64,000 bases of DNA from Clostridiales bacterium Firm_04 (GTDB taxonomy: Bacteria; Bacillota; Clostridia; Oscillospirales; Ruminococcaceae), in contig LVAJ01000014.1 of assembly GCA_001603005.1 (NCBI GenBank), forward strand, positions 1-64,000, in the 5' to 3' direction. Shown here piece by piece: positions 34,233 through 43,460 of this stretch. Each line of letters opens with the position of its first letter. Position 1 is the first letter of the stretch. A model generated the notes under the pieces. That model was given only the letters and a program-made list of their open reading frames with translations. It had not been told where the DNA came from and did no database searches. A program made the position numbers and the translations under genes.

Positions 34233-36311
34233 ATGAAATGTCAGATTTTACATGAATCCGCCGGCAGAATGCGCGTGCATATCGTACGGCAGCGCATGAC
34301 GCTGAAACAGGCGGATCAGCTGGAATATTACCTTGCGAATCTGCCGTATGTATCGGGCGTCAAGGTGTTTGACCGGACGGGCGACGCCGTGATCCGTTAT
34401 ACCGGCGGACAGGCGCGCGGACGGCTGATCCGTGCGCTGGCGGTTTTTGCGTATGATACGCCGCAGGTGCAGGCGCTTGTGCCGGAGCAGACCGGCAGGG
34501 CGCTTTCGCGTACCTATGAAAACAGGCTTGCCGGCGTCGTTATCCGCAGATATCTGCGCAGACTGCTTCTGCCGGCGCCGGTACGGCATGTCCTTGCCGT
34601 TTTCCGCGCGCTGAAATATGTGAAGGAAGGGCTGAAATGCCTGCTGAAAGGCAAGATCGAGGTGCCGGTGCTGGACGCGACTGCGATCACGTTCTCGATC
34701 CTGCGCGGCGATTTTGAAACGGCATCCTCGGTCATGTTTCTGCTGCGGATCGGCGAGATCCTCGAAGAATGGACGCATAAGAAATCGGTGGACGATCTTG
34801 CGCGGACGATGTCGCTCGGCGTCGATCAGGTCTGGAAGCAGATCGGCGGGCAGGAGATCCTTGTCCCGCTGCATGATGTGCAGGTCGGCGACTGCCTTAT
34901 CGTGCGGACGGGCAGCATGATCCCGCTGGACGGCAGAGTGACGGACGGCGAGGCAATGGTCAATCAGGCATCCATGACCGGCGAATCCGAGCCGGTGCGC
35001 AAAACTGCGGGCAGTCTGGTCTATGCCGGAACCGTTGTCGAGGAAGGCACCTGCACGGTGGTTGTCGAGAAGGCGGCGGGCAGCGGCAGATATGACCGCA
35101 TCGTGAAGATGATCGAGGAGTCGGAAAAGCTGAAATCCGCCGCAGAGGATCAGGCGTCGCACCTTGCCGACCGCCTTGTTCCGTACAGTCTCGGCGCGAC
35201 GGTGCTGACGTATCTGCTGACCGGCAATGCTACAAAGGCGATCGCGATTCTCATGGTGGATTTCTCCTGCGCGCTCAAACTCGCGATGCCGGTGACTGTG
35301 CTCTCCGCGATGCGCGAATGCAGCAATTACGGCATTTCCGTCAAGGGCGGCAGGTTCATGGAAGCGGTCTCCGAGGCGTCCGCAATCGTCTTTGACAAGA
35401 CCGGTACGCTGACGCATGCTTCGCCGCATGTTGTGCGGGTGATCCCGTTCGGCGGCAAGGATGCAGACGAGATGCTCCGGCTTGCGGCATGCCTTGAGGA
35501 GCACTATCCGCATTCCATGGCGAACGCGGTCGTGGCGGGCGCTGCCGAACGCGGTCTGCTGCACGAGGAGCGGCATTCCGAGGTGGAATATGTTGTTGCG
35601 CACGGCATTTCCAGCAGCGTAGACGGCGAAAAGGTCGTGATCGGCAGCTATCACTTTGTATTTGAGGATGAGCAGTGCGTGATCCCGGAAGGGGAGCAGG
35701 CAGCATTTGATGCACTGCCGCGGGAATATTCGCTGCTGTTTCTGGCGATCTCCGGAACGCTCGCGGCGGTGATCTGCATTGAGGATCCGCTGCGCGACGA
35801 GGCGCCGGATGTGATCCGTCAGCTGCATGACTGCGGCTTTTCGCGCATTGTCATGATGACCGGCGACAACAAGCGCACGGCAAAGACCGTTGCAGCAAAG
35901 GTCGGCGTTGATGAGTGCTATTATGAGGTACTCCCAGAGGATAAGGCTGCGTTCATCCGCGCAGAGCATGAAGCGGGCAGAACGGTCATCATGATCGGGG
36001 ACGGCGTGAACGATTCGCCGGCGCTTTCCGAAGCGGATGCCGGCATCGCGATCAGCACGGGCGCCGCAATTGCCCGCGAGATCGCAGATATCACGATCTC
36101 TGCCGATGATCTCTATGCGCTTGTGACGCTCCGGCAGATCAGCTGCGCGATGATGCAGCGGATCCATAGGAATTACCGCACGATCATCGGGTTCAATTTC
36201 GGGCTGATCGTGCTCGGTGTTGCGGGGATTCTCCCGCCGGCGACATCAGCGTTCCTGCACAATACCTCGACGCTTGCGATCACGATGCGCAGCATGAAAA
36301 ATCTGCTGTAA
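34233..36311 (+). CDS. P1B-type heavy-metal ATPase with SCALKL membrane motif
   Basis: A 692-residue metal pump. The N terminus (1-75) resembles a diverged metal-binding-like domain without CxxC. Membrane helices follow, then the actuator TGES (near residue 249), the phosphorylation site DKTGTLT (Asp near 388), an HP-type motif as EEHYPHSMANAV (near 425), and the hinge GDGVNDSPAL (near 589). In the metal-binding helix the usual CPC is replaced by DFSCALKLAMP (Ser-Cys near 346-347), so the usual Pro is absent at that point. The transported ion cannot be assigned from known subgroups. The start follows GAGGGTG. Confidence 0.92.
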   Translation: MKCQILHESAGRMRVHIVRQRMTLKQADQLEYYLANLPYVSGVKVFDRTGDAVIRYTGGQARGRLIRALAVFAYDTPQVQALVPEQTGRALSRTYENRLAGVVIRRYLRRLLLPAPVRHVLAVFRALKYVKEGLKCLLKGKIEVPVLDATAITFSILRGDFETASSVMFLLRIGEILEEWTHKKSVDDLARTMSLGVDQVWKQIGGQEILVPLHDVQVGDCLIVRTGSMIPLDGRVTDGEAMVNQASMTGESEPVRKTAGSLVYAGTVVEEGTCTVVVEKAAGSGRYDRIVKMIEESEKLKSAAEDQASHLADRLVPYSLGATVLTYLLTGNATKAIAILMVDFSCALKLAMPVTVLSAMRECSNYGISVKGGRFMEAVSEASAIVFDKTGTLTHASPHVVRVIPFGGKDADEMLRLAACLEEHYPHSMANAVVAGAAERGLLHEERHSEVEYVVAHGISSSVDGEKVVIGSYHFVFEDEQCVIPEGEQAAFDALPREYSLLFLAISGTLAAVICIEDPLRDEAPDVIRQLHDCGFSRIVMMTGDNKRTAKTVAAKVGVDECYYEVLPEDKAAFIRAEHEAGRTVIMIGDGVNDSPALSEADAGIAISTGAAIAREIADITISADDLYALVTLRQISCAMMQRIHRNYRTIIGFNFGLIVLGVAGILPPATSAFLHNTSTLAITMRSMKNLL

Positions 36312-36333
36312 AAATCCGGCTGCAGAAACAAAA

Positions 36334-36366
36334 ATGCCCCGAAGTGAACGGCTCACTTCGGGGCAT
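36334..36366 (-). terminator. 14-bp hairpin between ATPase and tRNA genes
   Basis: A perfect 14-bp stem (36334-36347 with 36353-36366). The T-rich run (TTTTTGTTT) lies on the minus-strand side, so it terminates minus-strand transcription; on the plus strand no T run follows. Confidence 0.7.
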
Positions 36367-36391
36367 CATCATGTGCAGCAGAATGAACAAA

Positions 36392-36417
36392 ACCCCCGAT
36401 GAAAAAGCATCGAGGGT
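36392..36417 (-). terminator. terminator below tRNA-Tyr
   Basis: Arms 36392-36400 and 36409-36417 pair at 8 of 9 positions; on the minus strand a T run (TTTTGTTC) follows. It is the first stop for the tRNA transcript. Confidence 0.65.
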
Positions 36418-36421
36418 GTTC

Positions 36422-36508
36422 TGGTGGGAGAGGGTGGATTCGAACCACCGAAGTTAAAGAACAACAGATTTACAGTCTGCCCCCTTTGGCCACTCGGGAA
36501 CTCTCCCA
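36422..36508 (-). tRNA. tRNA-Tyr (GTA)
   Basis: An 87-base minus-strand class II tRNA. Acceptor TGGGAGA pairs with TCTCCCA, the anticodon loop CTGTAAA carries GTA, a long variable arm follows, and the T arm has GGTTCGAATCC. CCA is encoded. Confidence 0.94.
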
Positions 36509-36533
36509 TATGAAATTTTTTTGGAAATGCTGA

Positions 36534-36606
36534 AGCTGGTGGACGGACTCGAACCCCCGACCTGCTGATTACAAATCAGCTGCTCTACCAACTGAGCTAC
36601 ACCAGC
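36534..36606 (-). tRNA. tRNA-Thr (TGT)
   Basis: A 73-base minus-strand cloverleaf: acceptor GCTGGTG with CACCAGC, D arm with GTAGCTCAG, anticodon loop TTTGTAA carrying TGT, T arm GGTTCGAGTCC. The three bases after the discriminator are TCA, so CCA is not encoded, unlike the other two tRNAs here. Confidence 0.93.
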
Positions 36607-36644
36607 ATTTGGTTTCGTTCGCGTTTCCCGCGGTCAGCTTGTTT

Positions 36645-36673
36645 ATTATAGCACAGAGACATGCGAAAGTCAA
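36645..36673 (-). promoter_or_regulatory. promoter of tRNA-Thr/tRNA-Tyr
   Basis: Minus-strand TTGACT (36668-36673) and TATAAT (36645-36650) with a 17-base spacer. Confidence 0.85.
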
Positions 36674-36791
36674 GCGTTTTTTGAAAAAAAGTCAAAAACT
36701 GTCGGAATGAACAAATATCCGCAACATTTTTGGACAATCACAATATAATCCGGAGCAAAATGCAAAAGAACGCATCTGCTCTGGATTCCGT

Positions 36792-37571
36792 TTATGCGGG
36801 ATCGCAGGCATGGAGCTCCAGTCCGGAGAAAGCGGAACTGCTGCGCGGCTGCTGATGCCGGAAGACACGTTCGCAGCGGATCTGTTCGGCAGCAAGCAGA
36901 GTCGGCAGGACATAGACCGCCGTGAACGGGCAGAGCAGGAACGGCGCTGCACAGAGCCGCATGCGAAGGATCCCGATGCTCTGCCCGCGCGTCAGCCGGA
37001 ATGCCCCGCGGAGCATGCTGCTGACGGCGGTATGCGGCGCTTTCAGGCAGCAGTAGGGCAGGGCAGAGGCGGCAGCGTAGATACGCAGCGGCAGACAGAC
37101 CGCCGCCGCAGAGAGCATGCCGAGATGCAGAACCGTCAGGATGAGCCGGATGCTTTCGGTATTCGCAGGCGCGGCGATCCAGATGCTTTTTGCTGCTGCA
37201 TAGAGCAGAAACGCGGGCAGCGCGGAAACGATCAGCAGCAGATCCGCTGCCAGCCGCAGAAGTGCTGCACGGCTCCAGAGCCAAAGACTGCTGCTGCATG
37301 CGAGAAATCCGAGATCGTTTTCATCGAGCGTACCGGTCAGCCTGCCGATCTGCCAACTGCACTGCATGCGAAGCGGGGCGCATGCAAGCAGCGCTGTCAG
37401 CAATGCACCCGCGAGATGCCAGCTTTGCAGCGCACGCGGCAGAATGTGCTGCGTGACGCTTCCGGCGAGCAGACAGAGCATCGAAACAACAGTCAGCGCC
37501 GCGCCGATGACCGCCGCACTTCTGCGGTGCGGTTTCAGCCTTCTGCCGGCTTCGTGCCAGAGCCGCTTCAT
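36792..37571 (-). CDS. multi-helix membrane protein, unrecognised
   Basis: A 259-residue membrane protein with about five or six hydrophobic helices. The C-terminal part has SSMLRGAFRLTRGQSIGILRMRL followed by a hydrophobic helix, reminiscent of DUF975-like proteins, but the match is too weak to name. Its start overlaps the stop of the BofC-like gene by four bases (ATGA), so the pair is translationally coupled. Confidence 0.65.
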   Translation of the reverse strand: MKRLWHEAGRRLKPHRRSAAVIGAALTVVSMLCLLAGSVTQHILPRALQSWHLAGALLTALLACAPLRMQCSWQIGRLTGTLDENDLGFLACSSSLWLWSRAALLRLAADLLLIVSALPAFLLYAAAKSIWIAAPANTESIRLILTVLHLGMLSAAAVCLPLRIYAAASALPYCCLKAPHTAVSSMLRGAFRLTRGQSIGILRMRLCAAPFLLCPFTAVYVLPTLLAAEQIRCERVFRHQQPRSSSAFSGLELHACDPA

Positions 37572-37957
37572 GAGAGATAGTCCTCGATCAGCCGCCGCAG
37601 CTCATCCTCGCTGCCGACGCGCATCCCGTATTCGAGCAGAATGCGGTCGTAGTCCGGCAGCCAGCCCGCCGGCAGTTCGTATTCCGCAGCAGGCGTGCGG
37701 CTGCCCTCTGCATAGACCTGCAAAATATCGCCGTCCAGTTTCAGCAGATAGCCGTTCTCCGGCAGCGCTTCTGCCGCAGAGAGCAGATCGTCCGGCGATT
37801 CCGCCGCCTGCACATGCATTGGCTCGCCTGCGGAAATCTCCGCATTCTGTTTCAGCGGGAGAATCGGCTCCGGCATGCACCGGATCCCCACTGCGACTGC
37901 CGTTGCAACAGCGATCACCGCCGCGATCCCGCTCCAGATCCATCTTGATCCTGTCAT
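37568..37957 (-). CDS. membrane-anchored protein with BofC-C-like domain
   Basis: A 129-residue protein with one N-terminal membrane helix (about 5-27) and an outside domain. The stretch NGYLLKLDGDILQVYAEGS through LPDYDRILLEYGMRVGSEDELRRLIEDYLS is close in pattern to the C-terminal domain of BofC, the forespore factor that restrains the SpoIVB protease in the sigma-K checkpoint. BofC itself is secreted; here the anchor differs. The start follows AAGGAAGG. Whether it acts in sporulation is an inference from this resemblance. Confidence 0.6.
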   Translation of the reverse strand: MTGSRWIWSGIAAVIAVATAVAVGIRCMPEPILPLKQNAEISAGEPMHVQAAESPDDLLSAAEALPENGYLLKLDGDILQVYAEGSRTPAAEYELPAGWLPDYDRILLEYGMRVGSEDELRRLIEDYLS

Positions 37958-38068
37958 AAATGTGTACCTTCCTTTCGTGGAATGCTCCGGAACTATCGTC
38001 ATTATGCTGTGTTTTTTCCGGATTTATTCCGAAAGGATAAAAAAAAGATGAAAAAATTATGAAAGTGC

Positions 38069-38097
38069 TTAACATGACGGAAATTTTGTGCTATAAT
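38069..38097 (+). promoter_or_regulatory. PBP operon promoter
   Basis: TTAACA (38069-38074) and TATAAT (38092-38097) with a 17-base spacer. Confidence 0.8.
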
Positions 38098-38200
38098 ATA
38101 CTTTGTATTGTTATGGTATATTCGCATTGCTGCAATTTTGCACAGTGCGCTGATGCACGGCGGCTTGTCCGTTCCGCCGTATCCGAAAGGAGTTCTGTTC

Positions 38201-40627
38201 ATGAGTGCAACCAACCGATCAAAGCATTCTTCTGCAAAAACGAACCAGAAGAAACGCAAGTCCGGCAGAAAACCGCTGATCCTGCGGTTTCTCAGCAGTG
38301 CCGGTACTGTGATTCTGACCACGATCCTGTCCTTCGTACTGCTGTTCGCAGTGACCGGAACGATCTGTGCCATTGCAGCCGCGATCTATATGACCGACTA
38401 CATGGAAAAGACACAGAAGGTCAGTATTCAGGAAATGATGACAAGCTTCGCGACAAATATCTACGAAAAGGATGAAAACGGCGAATGGATTGTGACATAC
38501 ACCGTTTCTCCGGAGATCAAGCGCATCCCGATCAAGCTTTCGGAGCTTAAACAGTACACCCGCGATGCGTTTGTCTGCGCGGAAGATGAGCGCTTCTATT
38601 CGCATGAGGGTATTGATTACAAGCGTACCGTCGCATCCTTTGCGAATATGATCCTCAACTTCTGGGACACCGATCAGGGCGGTTCGACGATCACCCAGCA
38701 GCTCGTCAAGAACCTGACCGGCGATAACGACGTGAGCCCGCAGCGTAAGATCCGCGAGATCAAGCGCGCGATGCAGATGGAAAAGGACTATTCCAAGGAC
38801 GAGATCCTCGAAGCCTATATGAACTATGTCGGCTTCGGCGGTGCTGCGAACGGCATTGAATATGCAGCAAACAAGTATTTCGGCAAGAAGGCATCGGAGC
38901 TGACGATCGCCGAAAGCGCATGTCTGGCGGCGATCCCGCAGAATCCGGAGAAGATCAATCCGTTTGCAGGTCATAACGAGCAGGCGCATAATGATGTTAC
39001 GGGCACCGATTACTACACCGATACCAAGATCAACACCGGACGCGAAGAAAACCGCAAGCGTATGGAGTATATTCTGATGCAGATGTACGACAACGGTGCG
39101 ATCACCTTCGACGAGTATCAGGAAGCGCTGAACGAGCATCTGGTCTTTACAGATACCGATGAGTACCTGCTCGCACATCCGGAGCGCAGCCAGGTCAACG
39201 AGGACGGTTCCATGTCGCTCAAGGACGAGGACGAGGATAAACCGAACTCGTGGGCAGTCGATGAGGCGCTCAATGAATTTGCAAACCAGCTCATGGAGGA
39301 GAACGGCATCTCCCATGAGCGTGCCATGACGATCATCAACACCGGCGGCTATCAGATCTACACGACGGTTGACCGCGAGATGCAGAACTATATCGAGGAG
39401 AAATTCTCGGATCTGGACAATCTGCTCGCAGGCATGACCAATACAAAGGCAACGACCTTCTACCGCGACCTGAACGGCGACGGTCAGTATACCGATGAAG
39501 AAAACATGACGCTGCAGTCCGGCTTCACCGCGATCGACTACCGCGGCAGAGTGCTCTGCACGGTCGGCGGCATCGGCCCGAAGATCGGCTCCCTCGGTAC
39601 GAGCTATGCGTCCAATGAGCCGCAGCAGCCGGGTTCCGCGATCAAGCCGGTCACTTCCTACGGTTTTGCGCTTGAGAACAACTATATCCAGTGGGGTACC
39701 CATGTGCTGGACTATCCGCCGCTCCAGGTCAAGGATGAAAAGCATCCCGGTCAGATGAAGCTCTGGCCGACGAACTATGCGGATACCAATGACGTCACGG
39801 TTTATACGAACCAGAAGATCGACATTTACTATGCACTGCAGGTTTCCAAGAACACCATTCCGGCTCTGATCTGCAAGACCTACGGTACGCAGAAGGTCTT
39901 TGACTTTGCAACCCAGACGCTCGGTCTGCAGCTCTATCCGAAGGACAACGACTACGCACCGCTCGCCGTCGGCGCTCTGACGCACGGCGTTACGGTCAAG
40001 AACCTTGCCAATGCTTATATGGTCTACGGCAGCGGCGGCAAGTATTCTCCGGCGCATATCATCGAGAAGATCACCGATGCAGAGGGCAGAGCACTTGTTC
40101 TGCCGGGCGATTCCTACAATCAGGTCATCGGTGAGGACACCGCTTATATCATGAACAAGCTGCTGCAGAACGTCGTCCAGAACGGTACCGGTACCGCAGC
40201 ACAGATGATGCGGAACGGCAGATTCCTGCCGATCGCCGGCAAAACCGGTACGACTTCTGACTGGTACGATCTGACGTTTGTCGGTCTGAACCCGCAGTTT
40301 GTCAGCGCGATCTGGATCGGCTACCCGAAGAACAAGCGCATTCAGAACCACTTTGCGATCAAGTCTCCGCAGGTCTGGAAGAACGCGATCGGCGAATGGA
40401 TCCAGCAGCATTATGACGATGAGGACTTCAACAAGGATTTTCCGGAGCCGCCGGAAGGTTCGGTCGTTTCCGGTCAGGTCTGTGCGTATACCGGAAAGCT
40501 CGCCGGCATGGGCTGCCCGAAAGAGAACGGCATCGGCTACTGGAAGACCTCTGTGAATCCGTACTGCGATAACCGCGAGCTCGGACTCGGCTACAACGCC
40601 TTTGAAGATTATTCCGATGACGAGTAA
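38201..40627 (+). CDS. class A penicillin-binding protein (PBP1A-type)
   Basis: An 808-residue bifunctional peptidoglycan synthase. A basic cytoplasmic tail precedes one membrane helix (about 30-62). The GT51 transglycosylase domain has AEDERFYSHEGIDY (Glu near residue 128) and GGSTITQQLVKNLTG. The transpeptidase has PGSAIKPVTSYG (Ser near 479), SKN in QVSKNTIPAL, and KTGTTSDWYDLTFVG near 680. The start at 38201 has AAAGGAG; an upstream ATG at 38108 is not supported. It overlaps the downstream spermidine-synthase-like gene by 11 bases. Confidence 0.96.
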   Translation: MSATNRSKHSSAKTNQKKRKSGRKPLILRFLSSAGTVILTTILSFVLLFAVTGTICAIAAAIYMTDYMEKTQKVSIQEMMTSFATNIYEKDENGEWIVTYTVSPEIKRIPIKLSELKQYTRDAFVCAEDERFYSHEGIDYKRTVASFANMILNFWDTDQGGSTITQQLVKNLTGDNDVSPQRKIREIKRAMQMEKDYSKDEILEAYMNYVGFGGAANGIEYAANKYFGKKASELTIAESACLAAIPQNPEKINPFAGHNEQAHNDVTGTDYYTDTKINTGREENRKRMEYILMQMYDNGAITFDEYQEALNEHLVFTDTDEYLLAHPERSQVNEDGSMSLKDEDEDKPNSWAVDEALNEFANQLMEENGISHERAMTIINTGGYQIYTTVDREMQNYIEEKFSDLDNLLAGMTNTKATTFYRDLNGDGQYTDEENMTLQSGFTAIDYRGRVLCTVGGIGPKIGSLGTSYASNEPQQPGSAIKPVTSYGFALENNYIQWGTHVLDYPPLQVKDEKHPGQMKLWPTNYADTNDVTVYTNQKIDIYYALQVSKNTIPALICKTYGTQKVFDFATQTLGLQLYPKDNDYAPLAVGALTHGVTVKNLANAYMVYGSGGKYSPAHIIEKITDAEGRALVLPGDSYNQVIGEDTAYIMNKLLQNVVQNGTGTAAQMMRNGRFLPIAGKTGTTSDWYDLTFVGLNPQFVSAIWIGYPKNKRIQNHFAIKSPQVWKNAIGEWIQQHYDDEDFNKDFPEPPEGSVVSGQVCAYTGKLAGMGCPKENGIGYWKTSVNPYCDNRELGLGYNAFEDYSDDE

Positions 40628-42224
40628 TACTGCCGGCAAAAGCCGGATCCTTTCCAAAAAATGGTATCTGTATCTCACCGAGTTCTTCTCCGGCATGGCA
40701 GTCATGGCGGTGGAGCTCGGTGCGAGCAGATTGCTGGCGCCCTATTTCAGTTCCTCGCAGATCGTCTGGACGATCATCATCGGCACGATCATGATCGCAA
40801 TGGCACTGGGTAATCTCTGGGGCGGGCGCTCCGCCGACAGGCATCCGGATCCGGATCGGCTGTACGGCAGACTGCTCCTTGCGGCGGTCTGGATCGCAGC
40901 GATCCCGTTTGTCGGAAAAATGGTGATCGTCGGCATTTCGGCATTGCTTGTCGTGACGATCAGCACGAATTTCCTGATCTGGGCAGCATTCCTGTCCTGC
41001 ATGATCGTGTTTGTGTATCCGCTGTTCCTGCTCGGCACCGTGACGCCCTCGCTGGTGAAGTACACGGTCAGCAGCCTCGATGACAGCGGCAGGACGGTCG
41101 GTGCGCTCGGTGCTGCGAATACGATCGGCAGCATTATCGGTACGTTTGTACCGACCTTCCTCTCGATTCCGGCAGTCGGAACCGCGGCGACATTTGTGAT
41201 TTTCTCCGCGATCCTGCTGCTGCTCGGCGTGATCTATTTCATTGCAGAGCGGCGCGGCGCGGTCAAAACAGTGATCGCTGTGATCCTGTTTGCGGCGGCA
41301 TCTGCTGCGGCACTTTCGCTGGGATTTGCGTTCTGGGAGAAGAACCTGACGCTTGAGGATGAATCTGTTTACAATTACCTGCAGGTCAGAGAGGATGACC
41401 GCCGGACGGTGCTTTCGACAAATGTGCTGTTCGGCGTGCAGTCCGTCTATATCCGTGACGGCTCCCTGACCGGCATGTATTATGATTATGCGCTTGCGGC
41501 ACCGATGATGACGGAACAGCCGGATGCCCCGAAGGATCTGCTGATCCTCGGCATGGGTACCGGAACCTACGCCACACAGTGCCGGCACTATTATCCGGCG
41601 GTTTCTGCCGAGGGCGTCGAGATCGACGAGAAGATCACTGATCTTGCGCACCGGTATTTCTCGCTGGATCCGGCAGTTCCCGTCACGACCTATGACGGCA
41701 GGGCGTATCTCGCCGGAACAGACCGGAAATATGATATCATCATGGTCGATGCCTATCAGGATATCACGATCCCGTTTCAGATGTCCTCGCAGGAGTTTTT
41801 CTCCGCGGTCAGGGCGCATCTGAAAGAGAACGGTGTGATGATCGTCAACATGAATATGACTTCGGCAGCGGAAGACAGCATCAATGTCTGGCTTCAGGAT
41901 ACGATCGCATCGGTCTTCGGGACGGTGTATACCGCGGATGTGCGCGGCTCCTCGAACCGCGAGCTGTTTGCATCGGAGAATCCCGAAATTGCGTCGCTGC
42001 TGACGGAAAACACTGCCGCCTGTGAAAATGCTGCGCTCCGTGAGATGCTGGAAAAGGTCTGCGAAGCGCTGAAGCTGTATCAGGGCGGCGAACGCATCCT
42101 GACGGATGACAAAGCACCGGTGGAACTGCTCGGCATGAAGACGATCGACGGCATGATCTCCGGTGAACTTGCCTATTATAAGCAGCGTTTTGAGGAAGAC
42201 GGCATTGCCGGACTGATCGGATGA
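40617..42224 (+). CDS. membrane-anchored spermidine synthase-like protein
   Basis: A 535-residue fused protein. The first half (about 15-240) has six or more hydrophobic helices starting FFSGMAVMAVELGASRLLAPYF; the second half is a class I methyltransferase-like spermidine synthase domain with LLILGMGTGTYA (near residue 306), VEIDEKITDLA and IIMVDAYQ. Members of this group have been reported with both activities uncertain; whether it makes polyamines is unproven. The start 40617 overlaps the PBP stop; 40602 is possible. The coupling to the PBP suggests envelope-linked work. Confidence 0.85.
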   Translation: MTSNTAGKSRILSKKWYLYLTEFFSGMAVMAVELGASRLLAPYFSSSQIVWTIIIGTIMIAMALGNLWGGRSADRHPDPDRLYGRLLLAAVWIAAIPFVGKMVIVGISALLVVTISTNFLIWAAFLSCMIVFVYPLFLLGTVTPSLVKYTVSSLDDSGRTVGALGAANTIGSIIGTFVPTFLSIPAVGTAATFVIFSAILLLLGVIYFIAERRGAVKTVIAVILFAAASAAALSLGFAFWEKNLTLEDESVYNYLQVREDDRRTVLSTNVLFGVQSVYIRDGSLTGMYYDYALAAPMMTEQPDAPKDLLILGMGTGTYATQCRHYYPAVSAEGVEIDEKITDLAHRYFSLDPAVPVTTYDGRAYLAGTDRKYDIIMVDAYQDITIPFQMSSQEFFSAVRAHLKENGVMIVNMNMTSAAEDSINVWLQDTIASVFGTVYTADVRGSSNRELFASENPEIASLLTENTAACENAALREMLEKVCEALKLYQGGERILTDDKAPVELLGMKTIDGMISGELAYYKQRFEEDGIAGLIG

Positions 42225-42251
42225 CGCTGCACGACCTGCAAAGGAATCAAC

Positions 42252-43391
42252 ATGTTTCGTATTTGCTGCCCGTGTCATTTCGGGCTTGAAAGTGTATTGA
42301 AATTTGAGCTGGTGCGGCTCGGTGTTCCGGACATCACCGCATCGGACGGCAGAGTGACGTTTTCCGGCGGCTGGGACGAGATCGCCGCGGCGAATGTCTG
42401 CCTGACAGTCGCGGAGCGCGTTCTGATCGAACTGGGCAGTTTTTCTGTCCGGTCGCAGCGCGGAAAAACCGCTTTCGATCCGCTGTTTGAGGGCGTGCTT
42501 GCGGCACCGCTCGAAGATTTCATCGGGCGCGACGACGCCGTGATCGTCAAGGGTAGCTCGCTCAATTCCGTGCTGTCGAGCGTACCGGCGTGTCAGAAAA
42601 TCGTCAAGAAAGCGGCAGTCACAAGGCTGCAGCGGGCATACCACACGCAGATCCTGCCGGAGACCGGCGAGCCGCACACGATCCAGTTCCAGATCCGCAA
42701 TGACAATTGCACGCTGTATCTGGACACATCGGGCATGCCGCTCTATAAACGCGGCTGGCGGCAGCAGTCGGTCATCGCGCCGATCCGTGAAACGCTGGCG
42801 GCGGGCATTCTGGATCTGTCGCATGTGCGGTCGGATACGCAGCTTTGCGATCCGTTCTGCGGCAGCGGCACATTTCTGATCGAGGGCGCCAGACGCGCCA
42901 TGCGGATCGCGCCGGGACTGCACCGGAAATATCTCTGCGAACGCTGGCAGCAGACGCCGCCGGAAGCATTCCGGAAAGCGCGGACTGCCGCGACCGAGCA
43001 GATCAATCATCAGGCGGCGTTCCATGCATTCGGCTTTGACAAGGATCCGGAAGCGGTTGCGCTGACGATGGAAAATGCGCGGAAAGCAGGCGTTGCCGAC
43101 CGTATTACAGTGATGCAGCGCGATATCCGCGATTTTGAGGCGGTTGCCGGACAGAACATCGTCTGCAACCCGCCCTACGGCGAACGCATGCTGGATGTGG
43201 AGCAGGCGCGGGAGATCTACCGCACGATGCGCAAGGTCATCCCGCAGGACATTCCGTGCAGCATCATCACGCCGGATACTGAATTTGAGAAATGTTTTGA
43301 CAGAAAAGCACGGAAACGCCGGAAGCTTTATAATGGTATGATGCAGTGTCAGTTGTATCAGTACTGGCAGGACGCGCCGCGCGACAAATGA
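42252..43391 (+). CDS. THUMP-domain RNA methyltransferase (RlmL/YpsC type)
   Basis: A 379-residue rRNA N2-guanine methyltransferase-like protein. The THUMP domain (about 50-155) contains AERVLIELGSF and DDAVIVKGSSL; the SAM-binding domain has LCDPFCGSGTFLIEGA near residue 197 and the catalytic NPPYGER near 303. It ends in the RRKLYNGMMQCQLYQY helix. Known relatives modify 23S rRNA; the position is not readable here. It is 27 bases downstream of the previous gene and probably in the same operon. Confidence 0.93.
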   Translation: MFRICCPCHFGLESVLKFELVRLGVPDITASDGRVTFSGGWDEIAAANVCLTVAERVLIELGSFSVRSQRGKTAFDPLFEGVLAAPLEDFIGRDDAVIVKGSSLNSVLSSVPACQKIVKKAAVTRLQRAYHTQILPETGEPHTIQFQIRNDNCTLYLDTSGMPLYKRGWRQQSVIAPIRETLAAGILDLSHVRSDTQLCDPFCGSGTFLIEGARRAMRIAPGLHRKYLCERWQQTPPEAFRKARTAATEQINHQAAFHAFGFDKDPEAVALTMENARKAGVADRITVMQRDIRDFEAVAGQNIVCNPPYGERMLDVEQAREIYRTMRKVIPQDIPCSIITPDTEFEKCFDRKARKRRKLYNGMMQCQLYQYWQDAPRDK

Positions 43392-43460
43392 CGCCGTGCA
43401 ATGGCACAACGATGAAAACAGAAGCTAATACATGATTATGAAAGCGAAAGGATGATTTAA

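Noticed and set aside
34233-36311. Copper ATPase (CopA)
   Set aside because: No CPC motif and no CxxC metal-binding domain.
36670-37299. 209-codon minus-strand frame overlapping the multi-helix membrane protein
   Set aside because: Different frame from the coupled ATGA gene; Cys/Ala/Arg-rich translation with no good start site.
38219-40705. 828-codon antisense open frame opposite the PBP gene
   Set aside because: Opposite an unmistakable PBP; translation has no family resemblance.
40428-43409. 993-codon antisense open frame opposite the spermidine synthase-like and methyltransferase genes
   Set aside because: Crosses two real genes and their gap; composition is that of a shadow frame.
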